From CBDCTM01 sp965222005 (GTDB taxonomy: Bacteria; Bacteroidota; Bacteroidia; Chitinophagales; Saprospiraceae), in NCBI GenBank assembly GCA_965222005.1, contig OZ244935.1, positions 1,550,001 to 1,614,000 of the forward strand: DNA of 64,000 bases, written 5' to 3'. Both the position numbers and the translations under genes were made by a program. This document shows, piece by piece, positions 1 through 9,724 of the stretch (positions are counted from its first letter, which is position 1; every line of letters starts with the position of its first letter). The notes below the pieces were generated by a model. That model made no database searches, was not told the DNA's origin, and worked only from the letters and a program-made list of their open reading frames with translations.

Positions 1-132
1 ATAAAAGAGCAACAGAGCGCTGTACACGGTTTTGACGCCAGCCTGATAGGCAAAGGTTTTGATTTTGACCCAAAGCTGCTTTTCCGAAAACTGCTTACCA
101 AACTTTTCAAACGGATTATTTGCTGATTTCAT
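1..132 (-). CDS. DUF1232 (YkvA-like) small membrane protein, partial
   Basis: The reading frame starts at the ATG on the minus strand at 132 and runs off the left edge after 44 codons. The visible part is a short polar N-terminus (MKSANNPFEKFGKQF) followed by a segment containing KTVYSALLLFY. That motif is typical of the start of the DUF1232/YkvA family, small proteins with two hydrophobic helices and no settled function. The conserved second half lies outside the window, so the call rests on the N-terminal motif alone. It is divergent from exbD across a 247-nt spacer in which I see no strong promoter. Confidence 0.5.
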   Translation of the reverse strand, partial: MKSANNPFEKFGKQFSEKQLWVKIKTFAYQAGVKTVYSALLLFY

Positions 133-379
133 GTTGGGATTTGTTATTCGATTTGTTATCCATGAGCAAGACCAATATATAAAGAATCGCTAACTATAAA
201 TATTGTGGAGTTAAGAACCTGATGGCTACTCTTGTAGGATCAAGCTGTTTCGAAGGGCTCCGATTTTCAGCGCTTTGAAAAACGATTCGCTTTTTACAAA
301 ACACCAAATTTTATCCAAAGAGCATCTATTGAAGTAAGATAGTTGAACATTTTTTATCATTGATTAAAACGGAAAGCCT

Positions 380-943
380 ATGTTCTCCAGAAAAAAATTG
401 GTGCGCGGAGATGTTTCTGTCAATAGAGGCATCCATGCAGGCTCTATGGCCGATATTGCTTTTCTTTTGCTCATCTTCTTTTTGATATCCACCACCATTC
501 TAATGGATCAGGGCATTACGGTGCGGCTTCCTCCCTGGGAGCCCGATCGCCCGGTCAATCACCCTCCTCCCAAAAACATATTAGCGATCAGGGTCAATGC
601 GGAAGGACAGCTATTGGTAAGAGGAGAACGGCTGCCGGTAAAAGAACTGAAAGCAAAGCTTATGCAATTTATCTCGAACCCCCAAAGGCGCCCCGATCTG
701 CCCTCCAAGCCAAGCAAGGCAGTGGTGTCACTTCAAAATGACCGGGGCACCTCCTACGGCAGCTATATCAATGTGTACAACGAACTCAAAGCCGCCTATC
801 ACCAGCTTTGGAAAGAGGAAGCGCAACGACTTTATCAGCGTGACTACACCGAGCTTGGAGCTGCTCAGCAAGGTGTCGTCCGGCAGCTAATCCCGCTGGT
901 GATTTCAGAAGCAGAGCCTACCGATTATGGCGCTGGTGAGTAG
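380..943 (+). CDS. exbD: ExbD/TolR family biopolymer transport protein
   Basis: This 187-residue protein has the ExbD plan: a basic cytoplasmic N-terminus, one membrane helix near residues 25-43 (SMADIAFLLLIFFLISTT), then a periplasmic domain. The helix carries the Asp (in MADIAF) that forms the proton pathway in the ExbB-ExbD motor. The motor uses the proton gradient to energise TonB-dependent uptake or Tol-type envelope processes. The periplasmic part includes ILAIRVNAEGQLLVRGERL, as in Bacteroidota ExbD proteins. Normally exbB and one or two exbD genes sit together, but here exbD stands alone, so its motor partner must be encoded elsewhere. The 187 nt downstream hold no convincing gene. 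Confidence 0.85.
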   Translation: MFSRKKLVRGDVSVNRGIHAGSMADIAFLLLIFFLISTTILMDQGITVRLPPWEPDRPVNHPPPKNILAIRVNAEGQLLVRGERLPVKELKAKLMQFISNPQRRPDLPSKPSKAVVSLQNDRGTSYGSYINVYNELKAAYHQLWKEEAQRLYQRDYTELGAAQQGVVRQLIPLVISEAEPTDYGAGE

Positions 944-1129
944 AGCTGGGCTAAAAGAGAGAATCATTCCTTTACAAAATTATTGGCTATTCCCCGAACT
1001 TAGGGACAGCGGCTCTTCCGAACCTCATCTTTATATCGGCCATCCAGTCAAAAGCGCCACGACTATAAAGGCAAAAAAGCCATCCGACAATCGAATGGCA
1101 AGAAGAAAGTATCGCGAATCGTGATTAGC

Positions 1130-1783
1130 TTAGGCTGATTTAGATAGCTTGGTGCTCTTTTCAAGCTTTTCCTGGCTCAAACTCTCAAAGCGATAACCTT
1201 GCTCAGTAAAATGCGCCAGCACTTTGGGGAGTACCGCTTTTAAACGTGGCTGGGCCTTGAGGCTGTCGTGGAAGACTATTATGGAGCCTTTTGTGGCATG
1301 CTTGACCACATTGTTATAACACTGTTCTGCATTCAGTTGCTCGTCAAAGTCGCCGCTCAATACATCCCACATCACTATGCGGTAGTGCCGCTGGAGGAAC
1401 TGTGTCTGCTTGGGCATCAGCCGACCATAAGGCGGGCGAAACAGACTGGAATTGACCAGGCGGGCGCAGTGACGGATATTGTGAAAATAGTTGATATTAT
1501 CAGCACCCCATCCATTTATATGATTGAAGGTGTGATTGCCTACCGAATGCCCTTGCCCGATCACCTGCTCAAATACATGGCGGTGTTTTTTTACATTTTC
1601 ACCTACACAAAAGAAGGTAGCTTTGGCATCAAATCGGCGGAGTTGCTCCAATACCCAGGGTGTGACCTGAGGGATGGGCCCATCGTCGAAGGTGAGGTAG
1701 AGCACTTTTTCGGAGGTCGGAATTTTCCAGAGGAAATTTGGGAAAAGATTTTGAATAAATTTAGGCGTTTTTACAAGATACAT
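1130..1783 (-). CDS. Polysaccharide deacetylase (NodB homology domain, CE4)
   Basis: A 217-residue carbohydrate esterase family 4 protein, predicted to remove N-acetyl groups from a glycan such as peptidoglycan or an exopolysaccharide. The CE4 motifs appear in order: TFDDGP (catalytic base and metal Asp), GNHTFNH (metal His pair), RPPYG, WDVLSGD and IIVFHDS with the catalytic His. The frame is open to 1831, but I take the ATG at 1783 because the product then begins MYLVKTPKFIQNLFPNFLWK, like its Bacteroidota relatives, and the 16 extra residues look unlike coding sequence. There is no clear signal peptide. It is transcribed away from gltX and has no obvious operon partner. Confidence 0.85.
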   Translation of the reverse strand: MYLVKTPKFIQNLFPNFLWKIPTSEKVLYLTFDDGPIPQVTPWVLEQLRRFDAKATFFCVGENVKKHRHVFEQVIGQGHSVGNHTFNHINGWGADNINYFHNIRHCARLVNSSLFRPPYGRLMPKQTQFLQRHYRIVMWDVLSGDFDEQLNAEQCYNNVVKHATKGSIIVFHDSLKAQPRLKAVLPKVLAHFTEQGYRFESLSQEKLEKSTKLSKSA

Positions 1784-2133
1784 TTTTCGGATATGCTTTT
1801 TTATAATATTTTGTAGATAGTGTTTCGGCAAAGCACGTTTGAAAAATCTGAAGAGGTGTTGCTAAAAATCGGTTTTAAAATACTGCAATACAACGCCTGG
1901 AAGATATGTTCAAAAATACTTTAAACCTTTTTACTTTTGTACTCGACTAATACATGCATTATACATGCATTAGTTGAGTCGGGATTATTGTTAGCAAAAC
2001 GTTTTGGCACATGAAAATGCTGCCGCGCCAAACATTTTTTCTCAAGTTTTCTCAAGCACAAATGAAAGGAACGAGTTTTTGATCTTTGTGTTTATATAAA
2101 TTATACATTATATCAGTTTTTTTATACGTAACT
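1784..2133. other. Divergent intergenic region with an inverted repeat
   Basis: This 350-nt AT-rich spacer separates the deacetylase from gltX and must hold both promoters. It contains an imperfect inverted repeat: ACTCGACTAAT (1941-1951) and ATTAGTTGAGT (1969-1979), one mismatch in 11, around two direct copies of TACATGCATTA-like sequence. It could be an operator or a hairpin. I see no tRNA or small RNA. Confidence 0.4.
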
Positions 2134-3687
2134 ATGAAGAACTTGCGATTGCGCTTTGCACCCAGCCCCACAGGAGCCCTGCATATTGGAGGGGTTCGAA
2201 CGGCCTTGTACAATTACCTGCTCACCAAAAAGCATGGCGGCACATTTATACTTCGTATTGAGGATACAGATCAAATGCGCTATGTGCCCGGTGCCGAAGA
2301 CTACATCCTCGAATCGCTCAACTGGTGCGGTATCCAGCCTGATGAAGGGCCGGGCATCGGCGGCAAGTATGGCCCTTACCGCCAAAGCGAGCGCAAAGAT
2401 CTTTATCAAAAATATGCCAGGCAGTTGCTTGAATCCGGCCATGCTTACTATGCCTTCGACACTCCCGAAGCCCTGGACCAGATGCGCCAGCGGCTCAAAG
2501 AGCAAGGCAACCATGCCCCTCAGTACAATGCCTCAGTACGTATGCAGATGACCAACAGCCTCAGCCTGCCCGCCGGTGAGGTAGCCCGTCTGCTCGATGC
2601 AGGCACGCCTTATACCATTCGCCTCAAAGTGCCCGAAGGGGAAGTGATTAGCGTTCAGGATGAGGTGCGTGGCGAAGTGCAGTTTCAGAGCAATGAACTG
2701 GATGACAAAATTATGCTCAAAAGCGACGGCATGCCTACCTACCATCTGGCCAATGTGGTGGACGATCATTTGATGGAAATTTCCCACGTAATCCGTGGAG
2801 AGGAATGGTTGCCCAGTACAGCCCACCACATCTTGCTGTACCGGGCCTTTGGTTGGGAGAACAGTATGCCGGTGTTTGCGCATCTGCCGCTCATTCTCAA
2901 GCCCAATGGCAAAGGCAAGTTGAGCAAACGCGATGGCGACCGGCTTGGTATCCCCGTTTTTCCGATTAGCTGGAAAGGAGAAACAGCGGAAGATTCCTTT
3001 ACGGGCTTCAGAGAATTTGGTTTTGATCCTGCTGCCGTACTCAACTTTTTGGCCTTCCTCGGTTGGAACCCCGGTACCGAGCAGGAGCTCTTCAGCCTAG
3101 AGGAGTTGAGCGAGGCCTTTTCTATTGAGCGCATCGGCAGACCAGGCGCACGCTTTGATTTTGAAAAGGCAAAATGGTTCAACCAGCAGTACATCCTCCA
3201 TTCTGACAACTTCTCTCTGCTGGATCATGTGCGCCCCTTTATTGAAGCGCATGGTCATGCTCCGGCAGACGATTACTTGAAAGGGGTTTGCCATTTGCTC
3301 AAAGAACGTGTGATGTTATTTACTGACTTTTGGGAGCAGGGCTACTATTTTTTTGAAGAGGTAAAAATCTATGACGACAAAGCGATTCGCAAAAAATGGA
3401 AGCCCGAACGTCGCACACTTTTTGAGCAGCTCAGGGCCGACCTGCTGGATCTGACAGAATATTCTGCCGACTTGATAGAAACCGCCATCAAGCTGTTTAT
3501 GGAGAAGGCAGGTCTTTCCTTTGGCGATGTGTTGCCGATACTTCGGATCACCTTGTCAGGTAGCATGAAGGGGCCTTCAGTATTTGAAATGATGGAGCTG
3601 TTGGGCCAAAAAACAGTGGATAAGCGCTTGATCGGAGGCTTTAACTATTGTGACGGCGTGCTCAAAGCCGCTTCAACGGATTCTTGA
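2134..3687 (+). CDS. gltX: Glutamate--tRNA ligase
   Basis: A class I aminoacyl-tRNA synthetase that charges tRNA-Glu with glutamate. The product starts MKNLRLRFAPSPTGALHIGG at 2134, where HIGG is the usual GluRS variant of the HIGH signature. The second ATP-binding signature is KLSKRDGDRLG near residue 255. Next comes a Bacteroidota-type insertion (GIPVFPISWKGETAEDS). The C-terminal helical part is the anticodon-binding domain, and the length (517 residues) is normal. The frame is open upstream to 2086, but those 16 residues precede the conserved N-terminus and are not needed. A small gene follows after 22 nt and is probably co-transcribed. Confidence 0.96.
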   Translation: MKNLRLRFAPSPTGALHIGGVRTALYNYLLTKKHGGTFILRIEDTDQMRYVPGAEDYILESLNWCGIQPDEGPGIGGKYGPYRQSERKDLYQKYARQLLESGHAYYAFDTPEALDQMRQRLKEQGNHAPQYNASVRMQMTNSLSLPAGEVARLLDAGTPYTIRLKVPEGEVISVQDEVRGEVQFQSNELDDKIMLKSDGMPTYHLANVVDDHLMEISHVIRGEEWLPSTAHHILLYRAFGWENSMPVFAHLPLILKPNGKGKLSKRDGDRLGIPVFPISWKGETAEDSFTGFREFGFDPAAVLNFLAFLGWNPGTEQELFSLEELSEAFSIERIGRPGARFDFEKAKWFNQQYILHSDNFSLLDHVRPFIEAHGHAPADDYLKGVCHLLKERVMLFTDFWEQGYYFFEEVKIYDDKAIRKKWKPERRTLFEQLRADLLDLTEYSADLIETAIKLFMEKAGLSFGDVLPILRITLSGSMKGPSVFEMMELLGQKTVDKRLIGGFNYCDGVLKAASTDS

Positions 3688-3709
3688 ATTTTTTATAAAA
3701 ACAACAGAG

Positions 3710-3904
3710 ATGCCTAAAAAAAAGAAAAAATCCGGTAAACCGGAGGTGCATGAAGAACTTAGCGGATTCGATATTCGAATCAATGAATTTGGGGAAATTG
3801 TCTCCAATTTTGAAGTGGACCAGCTCAACGAATTTCTGGATGAAAATGTGGAAGACAAAAAATTGAAAGAGCAGGATAATAAATATGCCAGCGAAGAGGA
3901 GTAG
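3710..3904 (+). CDS. Small charged conserved hypothetical protein
   Basis: A 64-residue protein beginning MPKKKKKSGKPEVHEELSGF and ending in an acidic tail. It has a Lys-rich N-terminus, then a segment (FDIRINEFGEIVSNFEVDQLNEFLD) that resembles small uncharacterised Bacteroidota proteins found beside gltX. The start at 3710 is chosen over the upstream ATG at 3650, which would overlap gltX. It lies 22 nt downstream of gltX on the same strand. There is no signal peptide or membrane helix, and the function is unknown. Confidence 0.6.
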   Translation: MPKKKKKSGKPEVHEELSGFDIRINEFGEIVSNFEVDQLNEFLDENVEDKKLKEQDNKYASEEE

Positions 3905-3943
3905 GGCTTCTTGCCATGCCAAATGGATTATCGCCCAATCGTA

Positions 3944-3989
3944 AAATAGCTGACAAAGTGTATCGCCATTGTATGATTGTCAGCTATTT
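3944..3989. repeat. Perfect 13-bp inverted repeat (hairpin)
   Basis: The left arm AAATAGCTGACAA (3944-3956) is matched exactly by the right arm TTGTCAGCTATTT (3977-3989) across a 20-nt loop. It begins 40 nt after the stop of the small gene behind gltX. It could limit read-through, protect the 3' end of the message, or be a remnant of a palindromic repeat. Confidence 0.7.
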
Positions 3990-4128
3990 GTAGTAGCCAA
4001 TTCTCAGGAAAAGTGTACTTTAGTACCCGCAATCCCAGCCCCTGGTTTAATTTTTCACTTACATCCCATGAGCAATACTATGATCAATGCCCAGGCTTTT
4101 TCACCACTTCTTTTCACCATAATACTGC

Positions 4129-4170
4129 GCTTTGCCAAGTCTTGTACCTACACACAAAACTTGGCAAAGC
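4129..4170. repeat. Perfect 12-bp inverted repeat (hairpin)
   Basis: GCTTTGCCAAGT (4129-4140) pairs exactly with ACTTGGCAAAGC (4159-4170) across an 18-nt loop. The size is close to that of the hairpin at 3944-3989, but the sequence is unrelated. No T-run follows. Confidence 0.7.
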
Positions 4171-4333
4171 GGGATAAACTTCAAGCCTGTAGGTTTTAAC
4201 CAAGGTGTAGAGGTGGTTCATACTGGTTCAATCGCTATGGAAATGCAAAAACTTGGCGGCTTGAAGTATATCTTACAGCGCGCGGGCAATTTTTGAGGTA
4301 ATCCCATGCTTAGGATCGCAAACTGGCATCTTA

Positions 4334-7300
4334 TTGATTTTTATGGAAAACCGATTTTTATATATAACCCTTTTTACATTTTTTATGCTCTGCAGCTTCC
4401 GGACTACAGCTGGAGCGCAACCTACATTTACCGGCCCGGCCGATCTTACCATTCTATGTGACGACCCCAACCAGCCTCCGCATACCGGCAATATTTCTAA
4501 TGTTCAGGGCATTTGCAGCACATATGCGGATACTGCCTTTACCGACATCTTGCAGGCCGGCAGTTGTGTAAACAACTATCAGATAATGCGTAGCTGGACC
4601 ATAAGCGATTCCTGCGGAAATCAATCCGCCCCCTATGTTCAGACAATTTCAGTAATGGACCAGGGCGCTCCCGCCTTTGAGCAGCCTGCTGTGAATATGC
4701 AGATCAACTGTAGCAGCAATACTGCCGCCGAAAGTGCCTTTCAGACCTGGCTTAGTCTTCACGGCTCCGCCATCGCCGAGGATGGCTGCACCCCTCAAGG
4801 AGCCCTTCAATGGTTTGCTGCTGTACCGGGTAGCTACGACCTCAATGATCCGCTCAGTTGGCCAGGAGAGCCGGTCGGTAACCTGGCTCCGACCATTTGC
4901 CCATCAGCTGATAGCAGCATTTACCGGCAGGAAGTAGTTGATTTTGTGGTGTTTGATGAGTGTAATAATGCAACAGTAAGTTCGGCTGTTTTTCAAGTAA
5001 TCGATCAGACTCCCCCACAGTTTACTCACTGTCCAAACGATAGCATTCTCACAAATGATAGCGGGCTTTGTACGGCTGATTTCACACTACCAACGACCAA
5101 CTTTGCAGATGCCTGCGGAAGTGGGTTGACCAGTTTGGCTTACCAAATAGATAATGCTCCGCCTCAGCTTGCCAATCCTTCCGCTCTGCCCACGATCAGG
5201 CTCGATGTAGGGCAACATCAGCTCACCTACATCGCCACCGATTGTGCCGGCAATGAGGGTTTTTGCAACTTCCAGATTATCGTGCAAGATGAAAATGCGC
5301 CACAAATCATCTGTCCGTCAGATACCAGCATTTGGTTGAGCCCGACGGATAATTGTGACGAGGGCATAAACATTGCCCTGCCTTCCTCTGCTGGCATCAC
5401 CGACAACTGTAGCTTCGCCGTTTTTCAACAAACCCAACCTACTGATGCGGCCACTGCTTTTCTCCGGTTTTCCTACCACAACCAGCACCAAGATTATATC
5501 GCCGATGACAAAACACACACTTTTGTGGGGACGGCTGCGGATGCGATCAGCCCTGTTAGTTTGTTGGTACGTGTAGAGGGCGATGTAGAAGATGCAGAAG
5601 CTTATTTTAGCATTTTTGATGAAGAGGGGAATATGCTGGGTACTACGGCAGCTGGCCAGCCGAATGTGAGCATCACTCCCGGCGATTGCAATGTGTTGCC
5701 ACCGCTCCCGGCGGCCAGTGAGTTCGTATTGACTATTGCTGCCTCCACCTACAACACTTGGGCTGTGGATGGCCAGGTGCAATTCTTTCTTTTATCCAAC
5801 AAGCAATTTAGCGCACCCTCGCCGGGGAATATGGGAGATGGGATCAGCCCGATTTGCAATAGCTTTGCTGCCAACACGCCTGATGGAAGCATCGACAGTA
5901 TCAGCAATCTGACCCTTGAGGTGAGCTATCAAAGAGCAACGCTTAAGTATCGCGTGGAAGGGGTTACATCCATCCCGCTCACCGAAATGCTGCCACCGGC
6001 CATACAGCCGGTCGAAATCTTTGGAGCGGGTGTTTCTACGGTGAGCTATCAGGTAGCAGATGCGAGTGGCAATACCCAGAGCTGTTCTTATCAGATACAA
6101 GTATTGGACAGCCTGCCGCCTTCGGCGATCTGTACCTCGACTACTATTTTTGTAAATCCCAGTGGTCTGGTGGATTATGTACTCACAGCAAGCGAAGTGG
6201 ATGGGGGTAGTTTCGACAATTGCAGCCTCGCCAATACTACGGTGAGCCCTTCCGTATTCACCTGCCAAATGGCGGGCAGTACACAGGAGGTATCATTGGC
6301 AGCAGAGGATGGCTTTGGCAATAGGGCTAATTGCCTCGCGGAGGTAGTCATCGCTCTTGAAACACCCCGGCCGGATTATACCATTGGGCTGTGTGGCAAC
6401 GACCAGCTCAGTCTTTTTGCCAACCCGCCTTTTATTCCTGCCGGTTTTGACTACAGCTACAGCTGGACCGGCCCCGCCGGCTTTGCCTCTTCACTGGCCG
6501 ACCCCGTCATCGCCAATGCCGATTTCACCAATAGCGGCATCTATGTTTTGCACATTACGGGGCTTAATGGATGTGTGGCGATCGATTCAGTAGAGGTAAT
6601 CATCAATGCGATGCCCGATCAGCCGCAAATCGAGTTGAATGCAGTGGAGCTATGCCAAAACGACACGCTTTTGTTATCCACTCAACAATATGCGGGCAAT
6701 CAGGTGCGGTACGATTGGTACTCCGGCAGCTTTCCTGCCGGTACGTTAGCGGGCAGTACAAATACTCCCGGCATTGCAATCGACCCTCCCCTCAGCAACA
6801 ATGCATATTACGTAATTGTGGATGTAGATGGTTGTGCTTCTGCGGCGTCTGATGAAGTGGCTGTCAATATTACCAATGCCCCTGTTGCCAGCGTCCGGGA
6901 TCCGGTAATTGCTATTTGTGAAGGGGATTCCTTTCACCTGGCTACGGATGTGACGGGGGCGGCATATAGCTATCAGTGGGCCGGCCCCAATGGTTTTAGC
7001 TCTTCCGAACAATATCCAGCTACTGTGTACAATAGTACGCTGGCTGATTCAGGAGCATATGCATTGGTCATATCTGAAAATGGCTGTCCTTCCAATCCGG
7101 CTACAGCTGTGGTCAGTGTAAACCGCCGACCTATCATGCCTACCTTGTTTACGGAAGGCTTGGCATGTCAAGGCGCTTCGCTGACGCTTTCTACCAATAT
7201 GCTGAACGCGGATTTTTATAGTTGGTACTCACCAGAGCCCGACACACAATTCACCGGGAGCAACCAATTGATGTTATTTAATGTGGATTCGCTGGCAGTG

Positions 7301-9724
7301 GGTGCCTGGCAGGTAGTAGCTACCCAAAATGGCTGTAGCTCAAGTCCTTCCATGCCTGTTGAAGTATTTGTTGAACCTTTGCCGATAGCTACGGCGACCA
7401 ATACTGGCCCGGCATGTGAAGGAGTACAAGTTGAGCTTTTAGCTAATCTTCTGCCTGGGGCTACCTACCTTTGGAGTGGGCCGAATGACTATGTGGCGAT
7501 GGGCTCCCAAGTGTTGGCACCTGCGGTGGCCGGGGTTTACAGCCTGACAGTTACCAATTCGGTAGGTTGTACCAATGTGGCGATTACGCAGGTATTGGTA
7601 AATGAAGCGCCTGAAATTACGGCCATTAGCAGCAATGCCTCTGCTTGTGTGGATGGCAGCGAGCAAATCCGTTTGATAGCCACCCTTTTTCCGCCGGATG
7701 ACGGTAGGTACCTGTATCAATGGAGTGGCCCCAATAATTTTATGTCGGCCGATAGATTTGCGATTCTTCCTTCAGGAACATCCACCGACAATGGTCTGTA
7801 CACATTGGTAGTGGTTAATGAAGAAGGCTGCTCCTCCCTTATGCAAAGTATATGGATCGAGCTGCAGGACAGGCCCACCCCTCCCGAAATTGATGGGCCC
7901 TCTGTTGTTTGCAATGGGCAAACGCTTGTACTTTGTACAGATTCGCTGCCCGGCAATGCGGTCAGCTATCATTGGCAGACTCCCCTGGGAAATATTACCA
8001 GCAATAGCCCTTGCCTGACTATACCGAATAGTAGTGTGGTGCATACAGGCAATTATCAGCTTACCGTCGAAGTGCAGGGATGTACTTCAGAGCCTTCTCA
8101 GCCCTTGATGGTGAGTGTGACCAATAGTCTGCCACCTCCGCAGCTTAGCAGTAACAGCCCTCTTTGCGAAGGTGCCACTATCGAATTGAGTACTCCCTCA
8201 ATACCCGGAGCCAGTTATTTATGGACGGGGCCGAATGGTTTTTCAGATACCTTACCCAATCCGGTCATTGAGAATGCCACACAGGCAAATGGAGGTAATT
8301 ACTCGGTACAACTAACACTCAATGGCTGTGTTTCGCCCTTTTCAATGCCTCTCCAGGTAATTGTAGATAGTTTACCACTCAAGCCATCTATTAGCAGCAG
8401 TGGAGCTGTATGTATTTCCCGGCCGGGCGCACAACTACAATTAATGATCGTGCCGGGTACAGAAACGGCAGGGGCTAGCTATAGCTGGTACAATGCTCAA
8501 TCCAATCTGCTGGTAGGCGGCCCCACTTTTTCGACCAGCCTGCTGTTGAACAATTTTTCAAACTATCAGCAGGGCAGCCACGGGTTTTATGCCTTTGCCA
8601 ATAATAATGGTTGTATCTCTGAGCCTTCAGAACCCGTTTTGGTGCAAATGGATACCATCCCCTCCCTTACTGCTTTTGCCGGAGACGATCAGTTTGTGTG
8701 CGATGATGGAATCACTTTTCTGAATGCTTCAACCGCTGTGACGGGGAGCGGATTGTGGACTCAAATCGGCGGATTGCCTGCCAGCTTGGCCGATTCGACG
8801 TGGGCCGATACAGAAGTCTCTGGCCTACAGGCGGGCAATATGTATGCTTTTGCCTGGAGTCTGTCGAACGGGGCCTGCGTCAATTATTCCACCGACTCAA
8901 TATCGCTTCAGGTATTTGATACGGATGTAGCAGCAGAGGCAGGAGCCGACTTTACAGCTTGCGGAAATGGCTCGGCAATATTGATGGCATTGCCGCCACC
9001 GGACGGAGCCTCGGCAAGCTGGTCAACTGCTACAGCCGGACTCACTTTTGATGACCCCAATTCGGCAGAAGCACTTGTTAGCGGATTAGGCAATGGTATG
9101 TACTCCTTGGTTTGGACAGTCGATCTGGAAGACTGTGGCCAGTTTTCCGATACGGTCCTTATCAGTTATGTGCTGGGGCCGATTGCAGAAAATGATACGC
9201 TGAATATCGTAGCCGGAGGGCCGAACCAACTGGATGTAGTCATCAATGATCAGTTATTTGGCAATGCATTTACTGTTAAGTTGGTCGATGAGCCCGCCCT
9301 TGGGGCAGTGAATTATTTGGGAGGCGGTAATTTTTCGTATCAGCCTGCCATCAATTTTAGCGGTTTCGATCAATTTCGCTATCGCCTTTGCAGCCAAATT
9401 TGTCCGGATGTGTGCACCGAAGCTAGCGTGTGGGTTTATGTAAATGAAGCCTCCGATTGTGAACCTTCCACCATCTTTTCTCCCAACAATGACGGCATAA
9501 ACGACACCTTCAGCATTCCCTGTTTGCAAACGGATCGCTTCCCTCGAAGCACGGTATCCATCTTCAATCAGTGGGGAGATGAGTTGTTTCGGGAAAGCCC
9601 TTATCGCAATGACTGGGCCGGCACGTATGAAGGAACTGACCTGCCGGCAGGAACTTATTATTTTGTAGTAGATTTTGGCAACGGCTTGCCGTCAAAAGCT
9701 GGATTTTTGATACTGGAACGATGA
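4334..9724 (+). CDS. Giant secreted adhesin with HYR/Ig-like repeats and type B T9SS sorting domain
   Basis: A 1796-residue surface protein. An N-terminal signal peptide (MENRFLYITLFTFFMLCSF, start at 4334 or 4343) is followed by HYR-like modules (about residues 30-640) rich in Cys pairs and phrases such as VMDQGAPAF and VQDENAPQI. A run of Ig-like repeats follows (about 690-1440), recognisable by W-x-GP-x-G-F motifs such as WTGPAGF, WAGPNGF and WTGPNGF. Next is a tandem-95-like module near 1616 (PIAENDTLNIV). The last ~85 residues are a CHU_C/type B sorting domain (FSPNNDGINDTF ... FNQWGDELF). It should be exported by type IX secretion and attached to or released from the surface. Its stop overlaps the PorP gene by 4 nt (ATGA), which indicates co-translation. 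The ligand is unknown. Confidence 0.9.
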   Translation: MIFMENRFLYITLFTFFMLCSFRTTAGAQPTFTGPADLTILCDDPNQPPHTGNISNVQGICSTYADTAFTDILQAGSCVNNYQIMRSWTISDSCGNQSAPYVQTISVMDQGAPAFEQPAVNMQINCSSNTAAESAFQTWLSLHGSAIAEDGCTPQGALQWFAAVPGSYDLNDPLSWPGEPVGNLAPTICPSADSSIYRQEVVDFVVFDECNNATVSSAVFQVIDQTPPQFTHCPNDSILTNDSGLCTADFTLPTTNFADACGSGLTSLAYQIDNAPPQLANPSALPTIRLDVGQHQLTYIATDCAGNEGFCNFQIIVQDENAPQIICPSDTSIWLSPTDNCDEGINIALPSSAGITDNCSFAVFQQTQPTDAATAFLRFSYHNQHQDYIADDKTHTFVGTAADAISPVSLLVRVEGDVEDAEAYFSIFDEEGNMLGTTAAGQPNVSITPGDCNVLPPLPAASEFVLTIAASTYNTWAVDGQVQFFLLSNKQFSAPSPGNMGDGISPICNSFAANTPDGSIDSISNLTLEVSYQRATLKYRVEGVTSIPLTEMLPPAIQPVEIFGAGVSTVSYQVADASGNTQSCSYQIQVLDSLPPSAICTSTTIFVNPSGLVDYVLTASEVDGGSFDNCSLANTTVSPSVFTCQMAGSTQEVSLAAEDGFGNRANCLAEVVIALETPRPDYTIGLCGNDQLSLFANPPFIPAGFDYSYSWTGPAGFASSLADPVIANADFTNSGIYVLHITGLNGCVAIDSVEVIINAMPDQPQIELNAVELCQNDTLLLSTQQYAGNQVRYDWYSGSFPAGTLAGSTNTPGIAIDPPLSNNAYYVIVDVDGCASAASDEVAVNITNAPVASVRDPVIAICEGDSFHLATDVTGAAYSYQWAGPNGFSSSEQYPATVYNSTLADSGAYALVISENGCPSNPATAVVSVNRRPIMPTLFTEGLACQGASLTLSTNMLNADFYSWYSPEPDTQFTGSNQLMLFNVDSLAVGAWQVVATQNGCSSSPSMPVEVFVEPLPIATATNTGPACEGVQVELLANLLPGATYLWSGPNDYVAMGSQVLAPAVAGVYSLTVTNSVGCTNVAITQVLVNEAPEITAISSNASACVDGSEQIRLIATLFPPDDGRYLYQWSGPNNFMSADRFAILPSGTSTDNGLYTLVVVNEEGCSSLMQSIWIELQDRPTPPEIDGPSVVCNGQTLVLCTDSLPGNAVSYHWQTPLGNITSNSPCLTIPNSSVVHTGNYQLTVEVQGCTSEPSQPLMVSVTNSLPPPQLSSNSPLCEGATIELSTPSIPGASYLWTGPNGFSDTLPNPVIENATQANGGNYSVQLTLNGCVSPFSMPLQVIVDSLPLKPSISSSGAVCISRPGAQLQLMIVPGTETAGASYSWYNAQSNLLVGGPTFSTSLLLNNFSNYQQGSHGFYAFANNNGCISEPSEPVLVQMDTIPSLTAFAGDDQFVCDDGITFLNASTAVTGSGLWTQIGGLPASLADSTWADTEVSGLQAGNMYAFAWSLSNGACVNYSTDSISLQVFDTDVAAEAGADFTACGNGSAILMALPPPDGASASWSTATAGLTFDDPNSAEALVSGLGNGMYSLVWTVDLEDCGQFSDTVLISYVLGPIAENDTLNIVAGGPNQLDVVINDQLFGNAFTVKLVDEPALGAVNYLGGGNFSYQPAINFSGFDQFRYRLCSQICPDVCTEASVWVYVNEASDCEPSTIFSPNNDGINDTFSIPCLQTDRFPRSTVSIFNQWGDELFRESPYRNDWAGTYEGTDLPAGTYYFVVDFGNGLPSKAGFLILER

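Larger units (their letters stand above)
3905..4333. other. Intergenic region with two perfect long hairpins
   Basis: These 429 nt lie between the gltX pair and the giant adhesin. Short frames within it look random. It holds two separate perfect inverted repeats, listed individually. No T-tract follows either, so simple intrinsic termination is not obvious. A promoter for the adhesin operon should lie in its right half, but I cannot point to a clean TAnnTTTG box. Confidence 0.5.

Noticed and set aside
927..1124. 65-codon frame overlapping the end of exbD
   Set aside because: No family resemblance, no promoter, overlaps exbD by 17 nt and has odd composition; probably chance.
1268..1816. 182-codon frame antisense to the deacetylase
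   Set aside because: The opposite strand encodes all CE4 motifs; this is a shadow frame.
3969..4199. Small plus-strand frames between gltX and the adhesin
   Set aside because: They run through hairpin sequence and show no protein-like pattern.
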